Positions 17,555-26,267 of a stretch of DNA of 64,000 bases are shown here, one piece after another. A program made the translations under genes and the position numbers. Every line of letters begins with the position of its first letter. Positions within the stretch are counted from its first letter, which is position 1. The notes under the pieces are model-generated. The model made no database searches, was not told where the DNA came from, and worked only from the letters and a program-made list of their open reading frames with translations. The DNA comes from DASWJZ01 sp963720705 (GTDB lineage Bacteria > Pseudomonadota > Alphaproteobacteria > Rhizobiales > Afifellaceae): contig CAVRGJ010000003.1 of assembly GCA_963720705.1 (NCBI GenBank), forward strand, positions 62,001 through 126,000, given 5' to 3'.

Positions 17555-18121
17555 TCACACGCGCCTGACCCTGACCTCGTCGTCCTCGAAGCTCGACGTA
17601 GCGAGCGCGGCGTTTTCGAGAGCCGTGCGAAGCTGAATCTGCGCTTCGCGTATCTGTTGCATGTGGACGACGGCCGGCTCGGCCTCGCTAGGCGTGCGCG
17701 CGCGCAGGAACCCAAGCCCGAGGATCGAGAGCGCGCCGAGCGTGACGAGAACGCCGGCCAGGAAGATCGACCAGTCGACCAGCGGCATGGCGCTGTGCAG
17801 AGGCAGGCCGGCGAATCGGAAGGCTGCCGCGGCGAGGCCGGCGACCGGCATCGCGCCGACGATCGCGGCGGCGACCGCCCCGGCGCGCCAGGTCTGCTCC
17901 TGGAACCGCTCCTCGCGCGCGAAGATGAGCACCATGACCGACACGAAGGCGACCGTGCCGCAGAATGCAAGGAGTGCGCCCGTCGCCCGCTCGCCAGAGT
18001 TGGCGATGACGAGAAGCGCGCCGCCACCCCCTCCGATAACCAGGAAGCTGACGACGCTCGTTAAGAACGCCAGGGCGGTGATTGCCTTTTTCAACCACGC
18101 CTCCTCGGTTGTATCCCGCAC
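17555..18121 (-). CDS. Four-helix membrane protein of unknown function
   Basis: The 188-residue protein has four hydrophobic segments at about residues 12-40, 48-67, 80-103 and 112-138, then a soluble C-terminus (about 50 residues) rich in Ala, Gln and charged residues that could form a helix. It ends convergent to the small gene before it. I do not recognise the family. Confidence 0.65.
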   Translation of the reverse strand: MRDTTEEAWLKKAITALAFLTSVVSFLVIGGGGGALLVIANSGERATGALLAFCGTVAFVSVMVLIFAREERFQEQTWRAGAVAAAIVGAMPVAGLAAAAFRFAGLPLHSAMPLVDWSIFLAGVLVTLGALSILGLGFLRARTPSEAEPAVVHMQQIREAQIQLRTALENAALATSSFEDDEVRVRRV

Positions 18122-18281
18122 CTTTCCGCCGCGGCCGTATTAGAGCAATGCACGAAGCCGTTGGGTAGCCATCTGTGCCCTAAACGGCTAGAAATGAAAG
18201 TAAGGGTGCCGCATCGATACGGAGGCGGCCACACCACGCGCGGGCGACGACCCGCCCGAAGTATAAGACGGAGGAAAGCTG

Positions 18282-19643
18282 ATGAAACTGTCTCATGCCT
18301 TGCTGGCATCGGCGTTTGGATTGGCGCTTGCCGCCGGTTCCGCCGCCGCTGCGGATCTAAAATTCCCAATCGACAGCGATCCGCGGTTCAATTGGCAAAG
18401 CTACCACGATTTTGCCGACAAATATGATCTGACCGGCCAGGACTTCACGATCTTCACACCCTGGGTCGCAGCCGACGGCGCGCTGGTCGAGAGCATGCTC
18501 GCCTATTTTGCCGCGGCGACCGGCGCGAACGTCCAGCACACCGGTTCCGATTCGTTCGAGCAGCAGGTCGTCATCGACACGCAGGCCGGTAGCCCCGCCA
18601 ACATCTCGGTCTTCCCACAGCCGGGCCTTGCGGCCGACATCGCCTCGAAGGGCTATCTCTCGCCGCTCGACGACGCCACCAAGCAGTGGCTCATCGACAA
18701 TTACGGCGCCGGCCAGTCATGGGTGGACCTCTCCACCTACAAGGACAAGGACGGCAACCCGCAGCTCTTCGCCTTCCCCTACAAGGCGGACCTGAAGAGC
18801 CTCGTCTGGTACGTGCCGGAGAACTTCGCCGACGCGGGCTACAAGGTCCCGCAGACGATGGAGGAACTGAAGGCGCTGACCCAGCAAATCGTCGACGATG
18901 GCGGCACGCCTTGGTGCATCGGCATCGGCTCGCAGGCCGCGACCGGCTGGCCGGCGACCGACTGGGTCGAGGATTTCATGCTCAGGACCCAGCCGCCCGA
19001 CGTCTACGACAAGTGGGTCACGAACGAGATTCCCTTTGACGACCCGCGCGTTGTCGGGGCGATCGAGGAGTTCGGCTGGTTCGCCAAGAACGACAAGTTC
19101 GTCGACGGCGGGGCTGCGGCCGTCGCGGCGACCGACTTCCGCGACAGCCCGAAGGGCCTCTTCAGCTCGCCGCCCAAGTGCTACATGCACCGGCAGGCGT
19201 CGTTCATCCCCTCCTTCTTCCCAGAAGGAACGAAGCTCGGCCAGGACGCGAACTTCTTCTACTTCCCGGCCTATGCCGGCAAAGATCTTGGCAAGCCGGT
19301 TCTCGGCGGCGGCACGCTCTTCGCCATCACCAAGGACTCGCCCGCGGCGCGCGCCTTCATCGAGTGGCTGAAGACACCGATCGCGCATGAAGTGTGGATG
19401 GCGCAGTCGGGCTTCCTGACCCCGTTCAAGGGCGTCAATCTCGACGCCTACGCAAACGACACGCTGCGCGGCGAAGGCAAGATCCTGTCCGAGGCGACGA
19501 CCTTCCGCTTCGACGGATCGGACCTGATGCCAGGCAAGATCGGCGCCGGCTCGTTCTGGACCGGCATGGTCGACTATGTCGGCGGCAAGGACGCGAAGAC
19601 CGTCGCGCATGAGATCCAGGAATCCTGGGACGCGCTGAAGTAG
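18282..19643 (+). CDS. aglE: Alpha-glucoside ABC transporter, substrate-binding protein AglE
   Basis: This periplasmic protein captures alpha-glucosides (sucrose, maltose, trehalose in Sinorhizobium). The 453-residue sequence has a clear signal peptide ending GSAAA-AD, a family-1-type solute-binding fold with LTGQDFTIFTPWV, SFEQQVVIDTQAGSPANI and GGGTLFAITKDSPAAR, and a normal length. It starts at ATG 18282 behind GGAGGAAAG and leads aglF-aglG-aglK. Neither the usual aglA glucosidase nor the aglR regulator is present in the window. Confidence 0.9.
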   Translation: MKLSHALLASAFGLALAAGSAAAADLKFPIDSDPRFNWQSYHDFADKYDLTGQDFTIFTPWVAADGALVESMLAYFAAATGANVQHTGSDSFEQQVVIDTQAGSPANISVFPQPGLAADIASKGYLSPLDDATKQWLIDNYGAGQSWVDLSTYKDKDGNPQLFAFPYKADLKSLVWYVPENFADAGYKVPQTMEELKALTQQIVDDGGTPWCIGIGSQAATGWPATDWVEDFMLRTQPPDVYDKWVTNEIPFDDPRVVGAIEEFGWFAKNDKFVDGGAAAVAATDFRDSPKGLFSSPPKCYMHRQASFIPSFFPEGTKLGQDANFFYFPAYAGKDLGKPVLGGGTLFAITKDSPAARAFIEWLKTPIAHEVWMAQSGFLTPFKGVNLDAYANDTLRGEGKILSEATTFRFDGSDLMPGKIGAGSFWTGMVDYVGGKDAKTVAHEIQESWDALK

Positions 19644-19662
19644 CCGCGCGACAACCAAGACT

Positions 19663-19688
19663 TGACCCGGGCCGCTTGGCCCGGGTCA
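19663..19688 (+). other. Intra-operon stem-loop between aglE and aglF
   Basis: A perfect 11-base inverted repeat (TGACCCGGGCC, four-base loop GCTT, GGCCCGGGTCA) follows the aglE stop by 19 bases. It has no T run. In binding-protein operons such hairpins often protect the first part of the mRNA and raise its level over the permease genes. A partial terminator is the alternative. Confidence 0.7.
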
Positions 19689-19780
19689 TATGACAAACCG
19701 GCGACAGAGTCGGGCAAGAATTCGCGGCGGGGGCTACGGCGGTTTGCCGGCCCACCGGCTGCAAGGGAGGGGGAAACGCG

Positions 19781-20788
19781 ATGCAGCAGCTTCTGCTGGC
19801 GCTGTTCACCATCATCGTCGGTGTCGGAGGAGCGATCCTCTACTTCTACGCCGTCAACTGGATCCTCGATATTATCCTGCCGCCGCGCGGTCCCGCCGCA
19901 GTGGCCGCCCGCAACCAGCAGATCGCCGCCACGATCCGGCCGTGGCTGTTCCTCGGGCCGGCGCTCCTGTTTCTCTGCCTCTACCTCGTCTACCCGGTCA
20001 TCGACTCCGTGCGGCTCAGCCTCTATGACCGCGCGGGCCAGAACTTCGTCGGTGTCTCCAACTACGTCTGGGCGTTCGGCGACACGCAGTTCCGGGAATC
20101 GATCTTCAACAACATTCTCTGGCTGATCGTGGTGCCGGCCGCATGCACGATCTTCGGCCTTGTCATCGCCTTCCTCACCGACCGCATCTGGTGGGGCAAC
20201 ATCGCCAAGAGCCTGATCTTCATGCCGATGGCGATCTCGTTCGTCGGCGCCAGCGTGATCTGGAAGTTCATCTACGACTACCGCAGCGAAGGCTCGAACC
20301 AGATCGGCCTGATGAACGCCATCGTGCAGGCGCTCGGCGGCACGCCGGAAGCCTGGATATCGCTTCCCTTCTGGAACAACTTCTTCCTGATGGCGATCCT
20401 GATCTGGATTCAGACCGGCTTCGCCATGGTCATCCTCTCCGCGGCGCTGCGCGGCGTCCCTGAGGAGACCATCGAGGCGGCGATCATCGACGGCGCCAAG
20501 GGCTACCACATCTTCTTCTACATCATGGTCCCGCAGATCTGGGGCACCATCGCGGTCGTGTGGACGACCATCACCATCATCGTCCTCAAGGTCTTCGACA
20601 TCGTGCTCGCCATGACCAACGGCCAGTGGAACACCGAGGTGCTGGCCAACTTGATGTTCGACTGGATGTTCCGTGGCGGCGGCGATTTCGGGCGCGGCGC
20701 CACGATCGCCGTCATCATCATGGTCGCGGTCGTGCCGATCATGGTGTGGAATATCCGCCGCCAGGCCGCCGAGATGAAGGGACGCTGA
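19781..20788 (+). CDS. aglF: Alpha-glucoside ABC transporter permease AglF
   Basis: The 335-residue inner-membrane permease has six or more helices and the EAA motif for the ATPase in VPEETIEAAIIDGAKGYHIFF. The region PWLFLGPALLFLCLYLVYPVIDS starts the permease core. It starts at ATG 19781 behind GGGAGGGGGAAA. Position between aglE and aglG and the sequence character match AglF of rhizobia. Confidence 0.9.
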   Translation: MQQLLLALFTIIVGVGGAILYFYAVNWILDIILPPRGPAAVAARNQQIAATIRPWLFLGPALLFLCLYLVYPVIDSVRLSLYDRAGQNFVGVSNYVWAFGDTQFRESIFNNILWLIVVPAACTIFGLVIAFLTDRIWWGNIAKSLIFMPMAISFVGASVIWKFIYDYRSEGSNQIGLMNAIVQALGGTPEAWISLPFWNNFFLMAILIWIQTGFAMVILSAALRGVPEETIEAAIIDGAKGYHIFFYIMVPQIWGTIAVVWTTITIIVLKVFDIVLAMTNGQWNTEVLANLMFDWMFRGGGDFGRGATIAVIIMVAVVPIMVWNIRRQAAEMKGR

Positions 20789-20789
20789 G

Positions 20790-21932
20790 ATGGCCGCACG
20801 CAGCAAATCGAGCGGCTGGCTCGTTCATCTCGCGGTTCTCTTCCTCTGCGTTCTGTGGGTCCTTCCAACCTTCGGGCTTCTCGTCAGCTCGCTCCGCCAG
20901 AAAGACCTCCTGACGGTCTCAGGCTGGTGGAGCGCGCTCACCACGACGGAGCGCAACGAGGTCGGCCGCGCCGCGCCGATCGAGACGCAGAGCGAGCGTG
21001 ACGGCAAATACGTCCTCTCCGGAAACATCCTCGAAGAACAGGGCGGCGGCCGGGTCACCGCCTTCGGCGCGCGCATCCAGAACCCGCAGGAATTCGCGCC
21101 CGGCGCGACTGCAGACCTGCCGACGGGCGGAACGCTAACGATCGACGCTGACGGCAACTACGAGCTCGTCTCGCCAACTCCATTTGAGGGGCGGAGTCCG
21201 CGCATCTTCTATACGGCTGCCCTTCCGCCGAAGTTCACGCTGTCAAACTACTACGAGGTGCTGACCTCCGAGGGGCTTGGCCAGTCCTTCCTGAACTCGC
21301 TCACCGTGACGGTGCCGGCGACGATCATCCCGATCCTGATCGCCGCCTACGCAGCCTATGCACTCGCCTGGATGAAATTCCCCGGGCGCCCGCTTATCCT
21401 CGCAACCATCGTCGGGCTCCTCGTCGTGCCGCTTCAGATGTCGCTGATCCCGCTTCTGAAGCTCTATAACGACGTCGGCGCGTTCTTCGGCATGCCGGCG
21501 AAGACCTATCTCGGCATCTGGCTCGCGCATACGGGCTTCGGTCTGCCGCTCGCGATCTATCTGCTTCGGAACTACATCGCCGGCCTTCCGACCGAGGTCA
21601 TGGAATCGGCACGCATTGACGGCGCCACCGATTTCGAGATTTTCGTGCGCATCGTGCTGCCGCTCTCCGTCCCCGCGCTCGCGTCCTTTGCCATCTTCCA
21701 GTTCCTCTGGGTTTGGAATGACCTGCTCGTGGCGATCGTCTTCCTCGGGCAGCAAAGCTCGCAACTCGTGCTCACCGGAAAGCTTCGCGCACTACTCGGC
21801 TCGCGCGGGGACAATTGGGAAATTCTGACGGCCTCGGCGTTCATCTCGATCATCGTGCCGCTGATGGTGTTCTTCGCGTTGCAGCGCTACCTGGTGCGCG
21901 GGCTGCTCGCCGGCTCGGTGAAGGGCGGATGA
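20790..21932 (+). CDS. aglG: Alpha-glucoside ABC transporter permease AglG
   Basis: This second permease (380 residues) starts one base after the aglF stop, so the two are coupled. It has an N-terminal helix, a long periplasmic loop typical of AglG (from SGWWSALTTTERNEVGR to about residue 145), then the permease core with the EAA-like motif LPTEVMESARIDGATDFEIF. It forms the membrane channel with AglF. Confidence 0.9.
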   Translation: MAARSKSSGWLVHLAVLFLCVLWVLPTFGLLVSSLRQKDLLTVSGWWSALTTTERNEVGRAAPIETQSERDGKYVLSGNILEEQGGGRVTAFGARIQNPQEFAPGATADLPTGGTLTIDADGNYELVSPTPFEGRSPRIFYTAALPPKFTLSNYYEVLTSEGLGQSFLNSLTVTVPATIIPILIAAYAAYALAWMKFPGRPLILATIVGLLVVPLQMSLIPLLKLYNDVGAFFGMPAKTYLGIWLAHTGFGLPLAIYLLRNYIAGLPTEVMESARIDGATDFEIFVRIVLPLSVPALASFAIFQFLWVWNDLLVAIVFLGQQSSQLVLTGKLRALLGSRGDNWEILTASAFISIIVPLMVFFALQRYLVRGLLAGSVKGG

Positions 21933-21973
21933 TGCGGCCGGCGGGTCGAGGCAGGACTTAAAGGGGAAGGCAG

Positions 21974-23068
21974 ATGGCCGAGATTCGGTTGCGCGACGTC
22001 AAGAAGTCCTTCGGCGCGGTCGACGTCATCAAGGGCGTCGATCTGGACATCAAGAAGGGCGAGTTCGTCGTATTCGTCGGACCTTCCGGGTGCGGCAAGT
22101 CCACGCTTCTGCGCCTGATCTCCGGGCTTGAGGATATCACCTCCGGCACGCTCGAATTCGACGGCGAGGTGGTGAACGACCTGCCGCCGTCGACCCGCGG
22201 CATCGCCATGGTGTTTCAGTCCTACGCGCTCTATCCGCACATGACCGTCTACAACAACATGGCGTTCGGAATGAAGCTCGCCAAGGCGAGCAAAGCCGAT
22301 ATCGACAAGAGCGTGCGCTCCGCCGCCGATATCCTGCAGCTGACCCCTCTCCTCGACCGCCTGCCGAAGCAGCTTTCCGGCGGCCAGCGCCAGCGCGTCG
22401 CGATCGGCCGCGCCATCGTCAGGAATCCGCGGGTCTTCCTGTTCGACGAGCCGCTCTCCAACCTCGACGCGGCGCTTCGCGTCGCGACCCGCATCGAGAT
22501 CGCCAAGCTGCACGAGTCGATGTCGGACGTAACGATGATTTACGTGACGCACGACCAGGTGGAGGCGATGACGCTCGCCGACCGCATCGTCGTCCTGAGC
22601 GCGGGCCTGATTGAGCAAGTCGGATCGCCGATGCAGCTCTATCACACGCCCGCCAACCTCTTCGTTGCCCGCTTCATCGGCTCGCCGGCCATGAACGTAT
22701 CGCCCTGCGTGGTGGAAAGTGCCGGCGCCACTTCTCGGGTGAAGACCGAGACGGGTGGATCGGTGAAGGTGCCCGTGAACATTCCGGCGAGCGCGGTCGG
22801 GAGGAAATGTACGCTTGGTGTGCGGCCGGAAGATCTCCGAGTGGCGACCGACGCCAACCCGATCTTCCGTGGCAAGCTCCTGCTGGTCGAAAATCTCGGC
22901 GAGGTCGCGCTGCTCTACGTCGATTGCGGCAACCCGCAAGACCCGATCATCGCCAAGCTCGACGGCACGGTGCAAATGGATCGCGGCACGACGGTCGGCC
23001 TCACCGCCGATACGAACGCCCTCCACTGCTTCGATGAGAAGGGGCTCGCCTTCCCACGCACGGACTGA
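21974..23068 (+). CDS. aglK: Alpha-glucoside ABC transporter ATPase AglK
   Basis: The 364-residue ATPase has Walker A GPSGCGKST, Q-loop MVFQSYALYPHMT, signature LSGGQRQRVAIGRA, Walker B FLFDEPLSNLD, switch histidine in VTHDQ, and a C-terminal regulatory TOBE-type domain, as in MalK/UgpC-type sugar importers. It is the last gene of the agl operon and is followed by a hairpin. Confidence 0.93.
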   Translation: MAEIRLRDVKKSFGAVDVIKGVDLDIKKGEFVVFVGPSGCGKSTLLRLISGLEDITSGTLEFDGEVVNDLPPSTRGIAMVFQSYALYPHMTVYNNMAFGMKLAKASKADIDKSVRSAADILQLTPLLDRLPKQLSGGQRQRVAIGRAIVRNPRVFLFDEPLSNLDAALRVATRIEIAKLHESMSDVTMIYVTHDQVEAMTLADRIVVLSAGLIEQVGSPMQLYHTPANLFVARFIGSPAMNVSPCVVESAGATSRVKTETGGSVKVPVNIPASAVGRKCTLGVRPEDLRVATDANPIFRGKLLLVENLGEVALLYVDCGNPQDPIIAKLDGTVQMDRGTTVGLTADTNALHCFDEKGLAFPRTD

Positions 23069-23073
23069 GCATC

Positions 23074-23098
23074 GACCTTCTCCTACGAGGTGAAGGTC
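23074..23098. terminator. Hairpin between convergent aglK and methyltransferase genes
   Basis: GACCTTC (23074-23080) pairs with GAAGGTC (23092-23098), and the inner CCT/AGG extends the stem past one mismatch. It lies in the 40-base gap between two convergent genes. The lack of a T run keeps confidence moderate. Confidence 0.45.
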
Positions 23099-23108
23099 AC
23101 GGCGCGCC

Positions 23109-23777
23109 CTATTCCAGAACAACCGCGAGCGCGAAGCCGTCGTGCCCTTTGACGCCCACGGTCTGGATCGCCGTCGCGCTGACGCGCTTTTCGCGGGCCA
23201 TGACCTCCAGAAAATGCTGCACGCCTTTCACGTTCGGGTCGGTGCTCTTGCGGTCGGTGATCTCGCCCCAGCGCACGACGTTGTCGGCGACGATGACGCT
23301 TCCCTTGCGCGAGAGCTTCAGCGCCCATTCGAAATAGGCCGGGTTGTTCGGCTTGTCGGCGTCGAGAAAGACGAAGTCGAACGGCCCGGCGCGCTCCTTT
23401 GCGAGCTTCGGAAGCGTGTCGAGTGCCGCCCCGACGCGCACCTCGACCTTTTCGGCAAGACCGGCGTTCGCAAGATTCTTGCGCGCGACTTCGGCGTGTT
23501 TCATGTCAGCCTCGAGCGTGAAGAGCTTGCCGTCCTTAGGAAGCGCACGGGCGAGCCAGATCGTGGAATAGCCGCCGAGCGTCCCGACCTCCAGAATGCG
23601 CCGCGCTCCGGCCATTTTAGCAAGCAGCATCAACAGCTTGCCCTGGCTGGGCGAGACCTCGATCGCGGGCAATCCGGCCTTTTCGCTCGCCGCGAGCGCG
23701 GCATTAAGCGCGGGGTCGGGATTCACAAAGAGGTCGGCGATGAAGGTGTCGACCTCGCTCCATTTCTTGTCGGTCAC
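23109..23777 (-). CDS. SAM-dependent O-methyltransferase (caffeoyl-CoA OMT-like)
   Basis: The 222-residue protein has the nucleotide-binding motif RILEVGTLGGYSTIWLA, an acidic post-II motif in TLEAD, FDFVFLDADKPN as the metal/catalytic region, and IVADNVVRWG, all typical of the class I cation-dependent catechol/caffeoyl-CoA O-methyltransferase family. I choose GTG 23777 (VTDKKWSEVD) behind GAAGGG, since the longer frame to 23840 would run into the intergenic palindrome. The natural substrate is unknown. Confidence 0.87.
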   Translation of the reverse strand: MTDKKWSEVDTFIADLFVNPDPALNAALAASEKAGLPAIEVSPSQGKLLMLLAKMAGARRILEVGTLGGYSTIWLARALPKDGKLFTLEADMKHAEVARKNLANAGLAEKVEVRVGAALDTLPKLAKERAGPFDFVFLDADKPNNPAYFEWALKLSRKGSVIVADNVVRWGEITDRKSTDPNVKGVQHFLEVMAREKRVSATAIQTVGVKGHDGFALAVVLE

Positions 23778-23810
23778 GCGAGCCCTTCGCCGTTGCACAC
23801 GACTATTGTT

Positions 23811-23903
23811 GTCATTGCCGAGCTTGACCCGGCAGCCCATTCCGTTGCGCTGCCACTTGCTCGATAGTCACGGAATGGATGCCCGGATCAAGTCCGGGCA
23901 TGA
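23811..23903. repeat. Rhizobial-type intergenic palindromic element
   Basis: Two imperfect 35-base arms (23811-23845 and 23869-23903, inverted) share GTCAT, CTTGA-CCGG and CCATTCCGT. Each arm also folds on itself (TGCCGAGCTTGACCCGGCA and TGCCCGGACTTGATCCGGGCA). The layout and sequence match the dispersed palindromes common between genes in Hyphomicrobiales. Only one copy is in this window. Confidence 0.75.
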
Positions 23904-23945
23904 CGACAGTTGGGGTACCGACGCGCTCAGTGCGCGAGGGCTCTC

Positions 23946-25226
23946 TCACGCCTTCAGCACCGACCGCCCCGCGTATTTCGCCGCCGGTCCGAGTTCTTCC
24001 TCGATGCGCATGAGCTGGTTGTATTTGGCGATGCGATCGGAGCGCGACATCGAGCCGGTCTTGATCTGCCCGCAATTCGTCGCGACCGCGAGGTCGGCGA
24101 TGGTGGAATCCTCCGTCTCGCCGGAGCGGTGCGACATGACCGCCGTGTAGCCGGCCTTGTGCGCCATCTCGACCGCATCGAGCGTCTCGCTCAGCGTGCC
24201 GATCTGATTGACCTTGATAAGGATCGAATTGGCGACGCCGCGGCTGATCCCTTCCGCGAGGCGCTTCGTGTTGGTGACGAAAAGGTCGTCGCCGACGAGC
24301 TGGATCTTGCCACCGAGCTTGTCGGTCGCGAGCTTCCAGCCGGTCCAGTCGTCCTCCGCCAGCCCGTCCTCGATGGAGAAGATCGGGTATTTGGCGGCGA
24401 GCTCGCCGAGATACGCGACTTGCGCGGCCGGGTCGCGCACCTTGCCGCCTTCGCCGGCATAGACGTATTTGCCGTCCTTGAAGAACTCGCTCGCCGCCGG
24501 GTCGAGGGCGAGGCACACGTCGTCGCCGGGCTTGTAGCCGGCCTGCTCGATGGCCTTGACGATGAAGTCCAGAGCCTCCGTGGCGGATTGGAGGTTCGGC
24601 GCGAACCCGCCCTCGTCGCCGACATTTGTGTTGTGGCCAGCGTCCTTCAGCGCTTTCTTCAGCGTGTGGAAGACTTCGGCGCCGATCCTGACGGCTTCCG
24701 CGAACGTCTCCGCGCCGACCGGCACGATCATGAATTCCTGGAAGTCGATCGGGTTATCGGCGTGAACGCCGCCGTTCACGACATTCATCATCGGCGTCGG
24801 CAAGAGCCGCGCGTTCGTGCCGCCGACGTAGCGGAAGAGCGGCAGGCTGTTTGCCTCCGCCGCCGCCTTGGCAACGGCGAGCGACACGCCGAGAATGGCG
24901 TTCGCGCCGAGCCGGCCTTTGTTCTCGGTGCCGTCGAGCGCGATCAGCGTGTGATCGATCTGGACCTGGTTCTCTGCGTCCATACCGCCGATCGCATCGA
25001 AGATCTCGCCGTTCACGGCTTCAACGGCTCTCAGGACGCCTTTGCCCTGATAGCGGCTCTTGTCGCCGTCCCTGAGCTCCACCGCCTCGTGCGCGCCGGT
25101 CGACGCACCGGACGGGACAGCGGCGCGGCCGAACGACCCTTCTTCGAGTGTGACATCGACCTCGACCGTCGGGTTGCCGCGACTGTCGAGAATTTGGCGG
25201 CCGGTGATGTCGATGATGGCGGTCAT
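23946..25226 (-). CDS. eno: Enolase
   Basis: Enolase converts 2-phosphoglycerate to phosphoenolpyruvate in glycolysis. The 426-residue protein has the N-terminal GRQILDSRGNPTVEVDV, PSGASTGAHEAVELRDGD, DEGGFAPN, SIEDGLAEDDW, GDDLFVTN, the catalytic lysine region ILIKVNQIGT and SHRSGETEDSTIADLAV. Length and motifs are standard. It is part of the conserved eno-kdsA-pyrG neighbourhood. Confidence 0.98.
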   Translation of the reverse strand: MTAIIDITGRQILDSRGNPTVEVDVTLEEGSFGRAAVPSGASTGAHEAVELRDGDKSRYQGKGVLRAVEAVNGEIFDAIGGMDAENQVQIDHTLIALDGTENKGRLGANAILGVSLAVAKAAAEANSLPLFRYVGGTNARLLPTPMMNVVNGGVHADNPIDFQEFMIVPVGAETFAEAVRIGAEVFHTLKKALKDAGHNTNVGDEGGFAPNLQSATEALDFIVKAIEQAGYKPGDDVCLALDPAASEFFKDGKYVYAGEGGKVRDPAAQVAYLGELAAKYPIFSIEDGLAEDDWTGWKLATDKLGGKIQLVGDDLFVTNTKRLAEGISRGVANSILIKVNQIGTLSETLDAVEMAHKAGYTAVMSHRSGETEDSTIADLAVATNCGQIKTGSMSRSDRIAKYNQLMRIEEELGPAAKYAGRSVLKA

Positions 25227-25353
25227 CTCGCGCTCCCCTTGGGTCCCGGCGGCTTCCTAGGCGAAGTCGCCGCAGAGCGAAAGGAGCGCGAAGGTTTTTT
25301 TGCCGCATGGCACGCTGCGGACCGGAATTCGGCCAGTCCGCAGCCGCCGTTCC

Positions 25354-25617
25354 TCAGGCACTGTGCCGGATGCGGGTGGCCATCAGGTTCCCCATGTGGT
25401 CTTGGTAGTACACCTTCACCTTCTCACCGGACTTGAACGCGTGCAGCTTCCAGCTCGTCGGGAGCTGGAAGACCTTCCCGTCGTCCAGGGCGAGCTGGTG
25501 AGCTTTCAGGTCGATCGACTTGATCGCCGACGTGTCAGTCGTCGCCGTGGCGGCGAACGCGCCTCCGGTCATGATACCGAGAGCAAGAACGGATGCGCAA
25601 ATAGGCCATATCTTCAT
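25354..25617 (-). CDS. DUF1344-family small exported protein (copy 1)
   Basis: The 87-residue protein has a signal peptide (ending GGAFA-AT) and a short domain with IKSIDLKAHQLALDDGKVFQLP and FKSGEKVKVYYQDH, as in DUF1344, whose function is unknown. The domain could form a small beta-barrel. It is a tandem paralogue of the gene at 25773-26024. Confidence 0.8.
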   Translation of the reverse strand: MKIWPICASVLALGIMTGGAFAATATTDTSAIKSIDLKAHQLALDDGKVFQLPTSWKLHAFKSGEKVKVYYQDHMGNLMATRIRHSA

Positions 25618-25646
25618 GGTGATGTCCTCAAATCATCGCCGGCGGC

Positions 25647-25664
25647 CCGGGCGCCTTGTCCCGG
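25647..25664 (-). promoter_or_regulatory. Leader hairpin before DUF1344 copy 1
   Basis: On the minus strand CCGGG-ACAAGGCG-CCCGG forms a hairpin about 30 bases before the start codon. A matching hairpin with a changed but still paired stem precedes copy 2. Confidence 0.4.
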
Positions 25665-25725
25665 CTTCACGCCAGCATCAAGACTTCTAAGGCACGCCTC
25701 GGCGTCCTAACCGAAGCGCTGAGAA

Positions 25726-25763
25726 CCGTTGGGCCGAGCCGCGGGGACGGCCTGGCCCAACGG
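25726..25763 (-). terminator. Inverted repeat after DUF1344 copy 2, possible terminator
   Basis: CCGTTGGGCC (25726-25735) and GGCCCAACGG (25754-25763) form a perfect ten-base stem with an 18-base loop. It lies ten bases downstream of the 25773 stop and separates the paralogues. There is no long T run. Confidence 0.45.
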
Positions 25764-25772
25764 TCCGCCGGT

Positions 25773-26024
25773 TCAGCTAGCGTGCGCCACCGCGCTCGCT
25801 TCCATCTTGCCGTTCTTCATCTCGTAGGTGACCGTGACCTTGTCACCGACCTTGAATCCGGTCGGCTTCCAGGCCGCGGGCAATTCGAAAACCTTGCCGT
25901 CGGCAAGCGACAGCTGGTGCTTGGCGGCGTCGATCACCTTGATCGCGCCGGTGTCGGCTGCGGCGAACGCCGCGGTGGAGATCATGGAAGCGGCAACAGC
26001 CGCGATCACGAGGGATTTGCGCAT
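25773..26024 (-). CDS. DUF1344-family small exported protein (copy 2)
   Basis: The 83-residue protein has a signal peptide (ending AAFA-AA), then IKVIDAAKHQLSLADGKVFELP and FKVGDKVTVTYEMKNGK, closely matching copy 1. It starts at ATG 26024 behind AGAGGAG. An inverted repeat separates the two copies, so they may be separately transcribed. The function is unknown. Confidence 0.82.
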   Translation of the reverse strand: MRKSLVIAAVAASMISTAAFAAADTGAIKVIDAAKHQLSLADGKVFELPAAWKPTGFKVGDKVTVTYEMKNGKMEASAVAHAS

Positions 26025-26054
26025 TGTGCGCTCCTCTTTGCCCTTCGCTGGCGA

Positions 26055-26073
26055 CCAGGGCCCTTTGTCCTGG
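26055..26073 (-). promoter_or_regulatory. Leader hairpin before DUF1344 copy 2
   Basis: On the minus strand CCAGG-ACAAAGGGC-CCTGG forms a hairpin about 31 bases before the start codon. Loop sequence and flanks resemble the copy 1 leader, with a G-C to A-T pair change in the stem. Confidence 0.4.
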
Positions 26074-26267
26074 CCTGAATGACCAGCGGGCGGACGCTAC
26101 TTCCGGTTACTTGTGGACAGCAAATGAACAAAAGATAATGTTCTTCACATCTAGTCAAATCGCAAAAGTATTCTTTTGCCAGGTATTTGCCATGATTTCA
26201 ACACAGCTTGGACGGATCGGTGGCGGTTCTTAGCCAGCGCATCTCTTTGCTGCTGAATCGCATAAAA

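Noticed and set aside
19574..20806. Minus-strand frame of 410 codons opposite aglE-aglF
   Set aside because: Antisense shadow rich in Asp and His; aglF is well supported on the plus strand.
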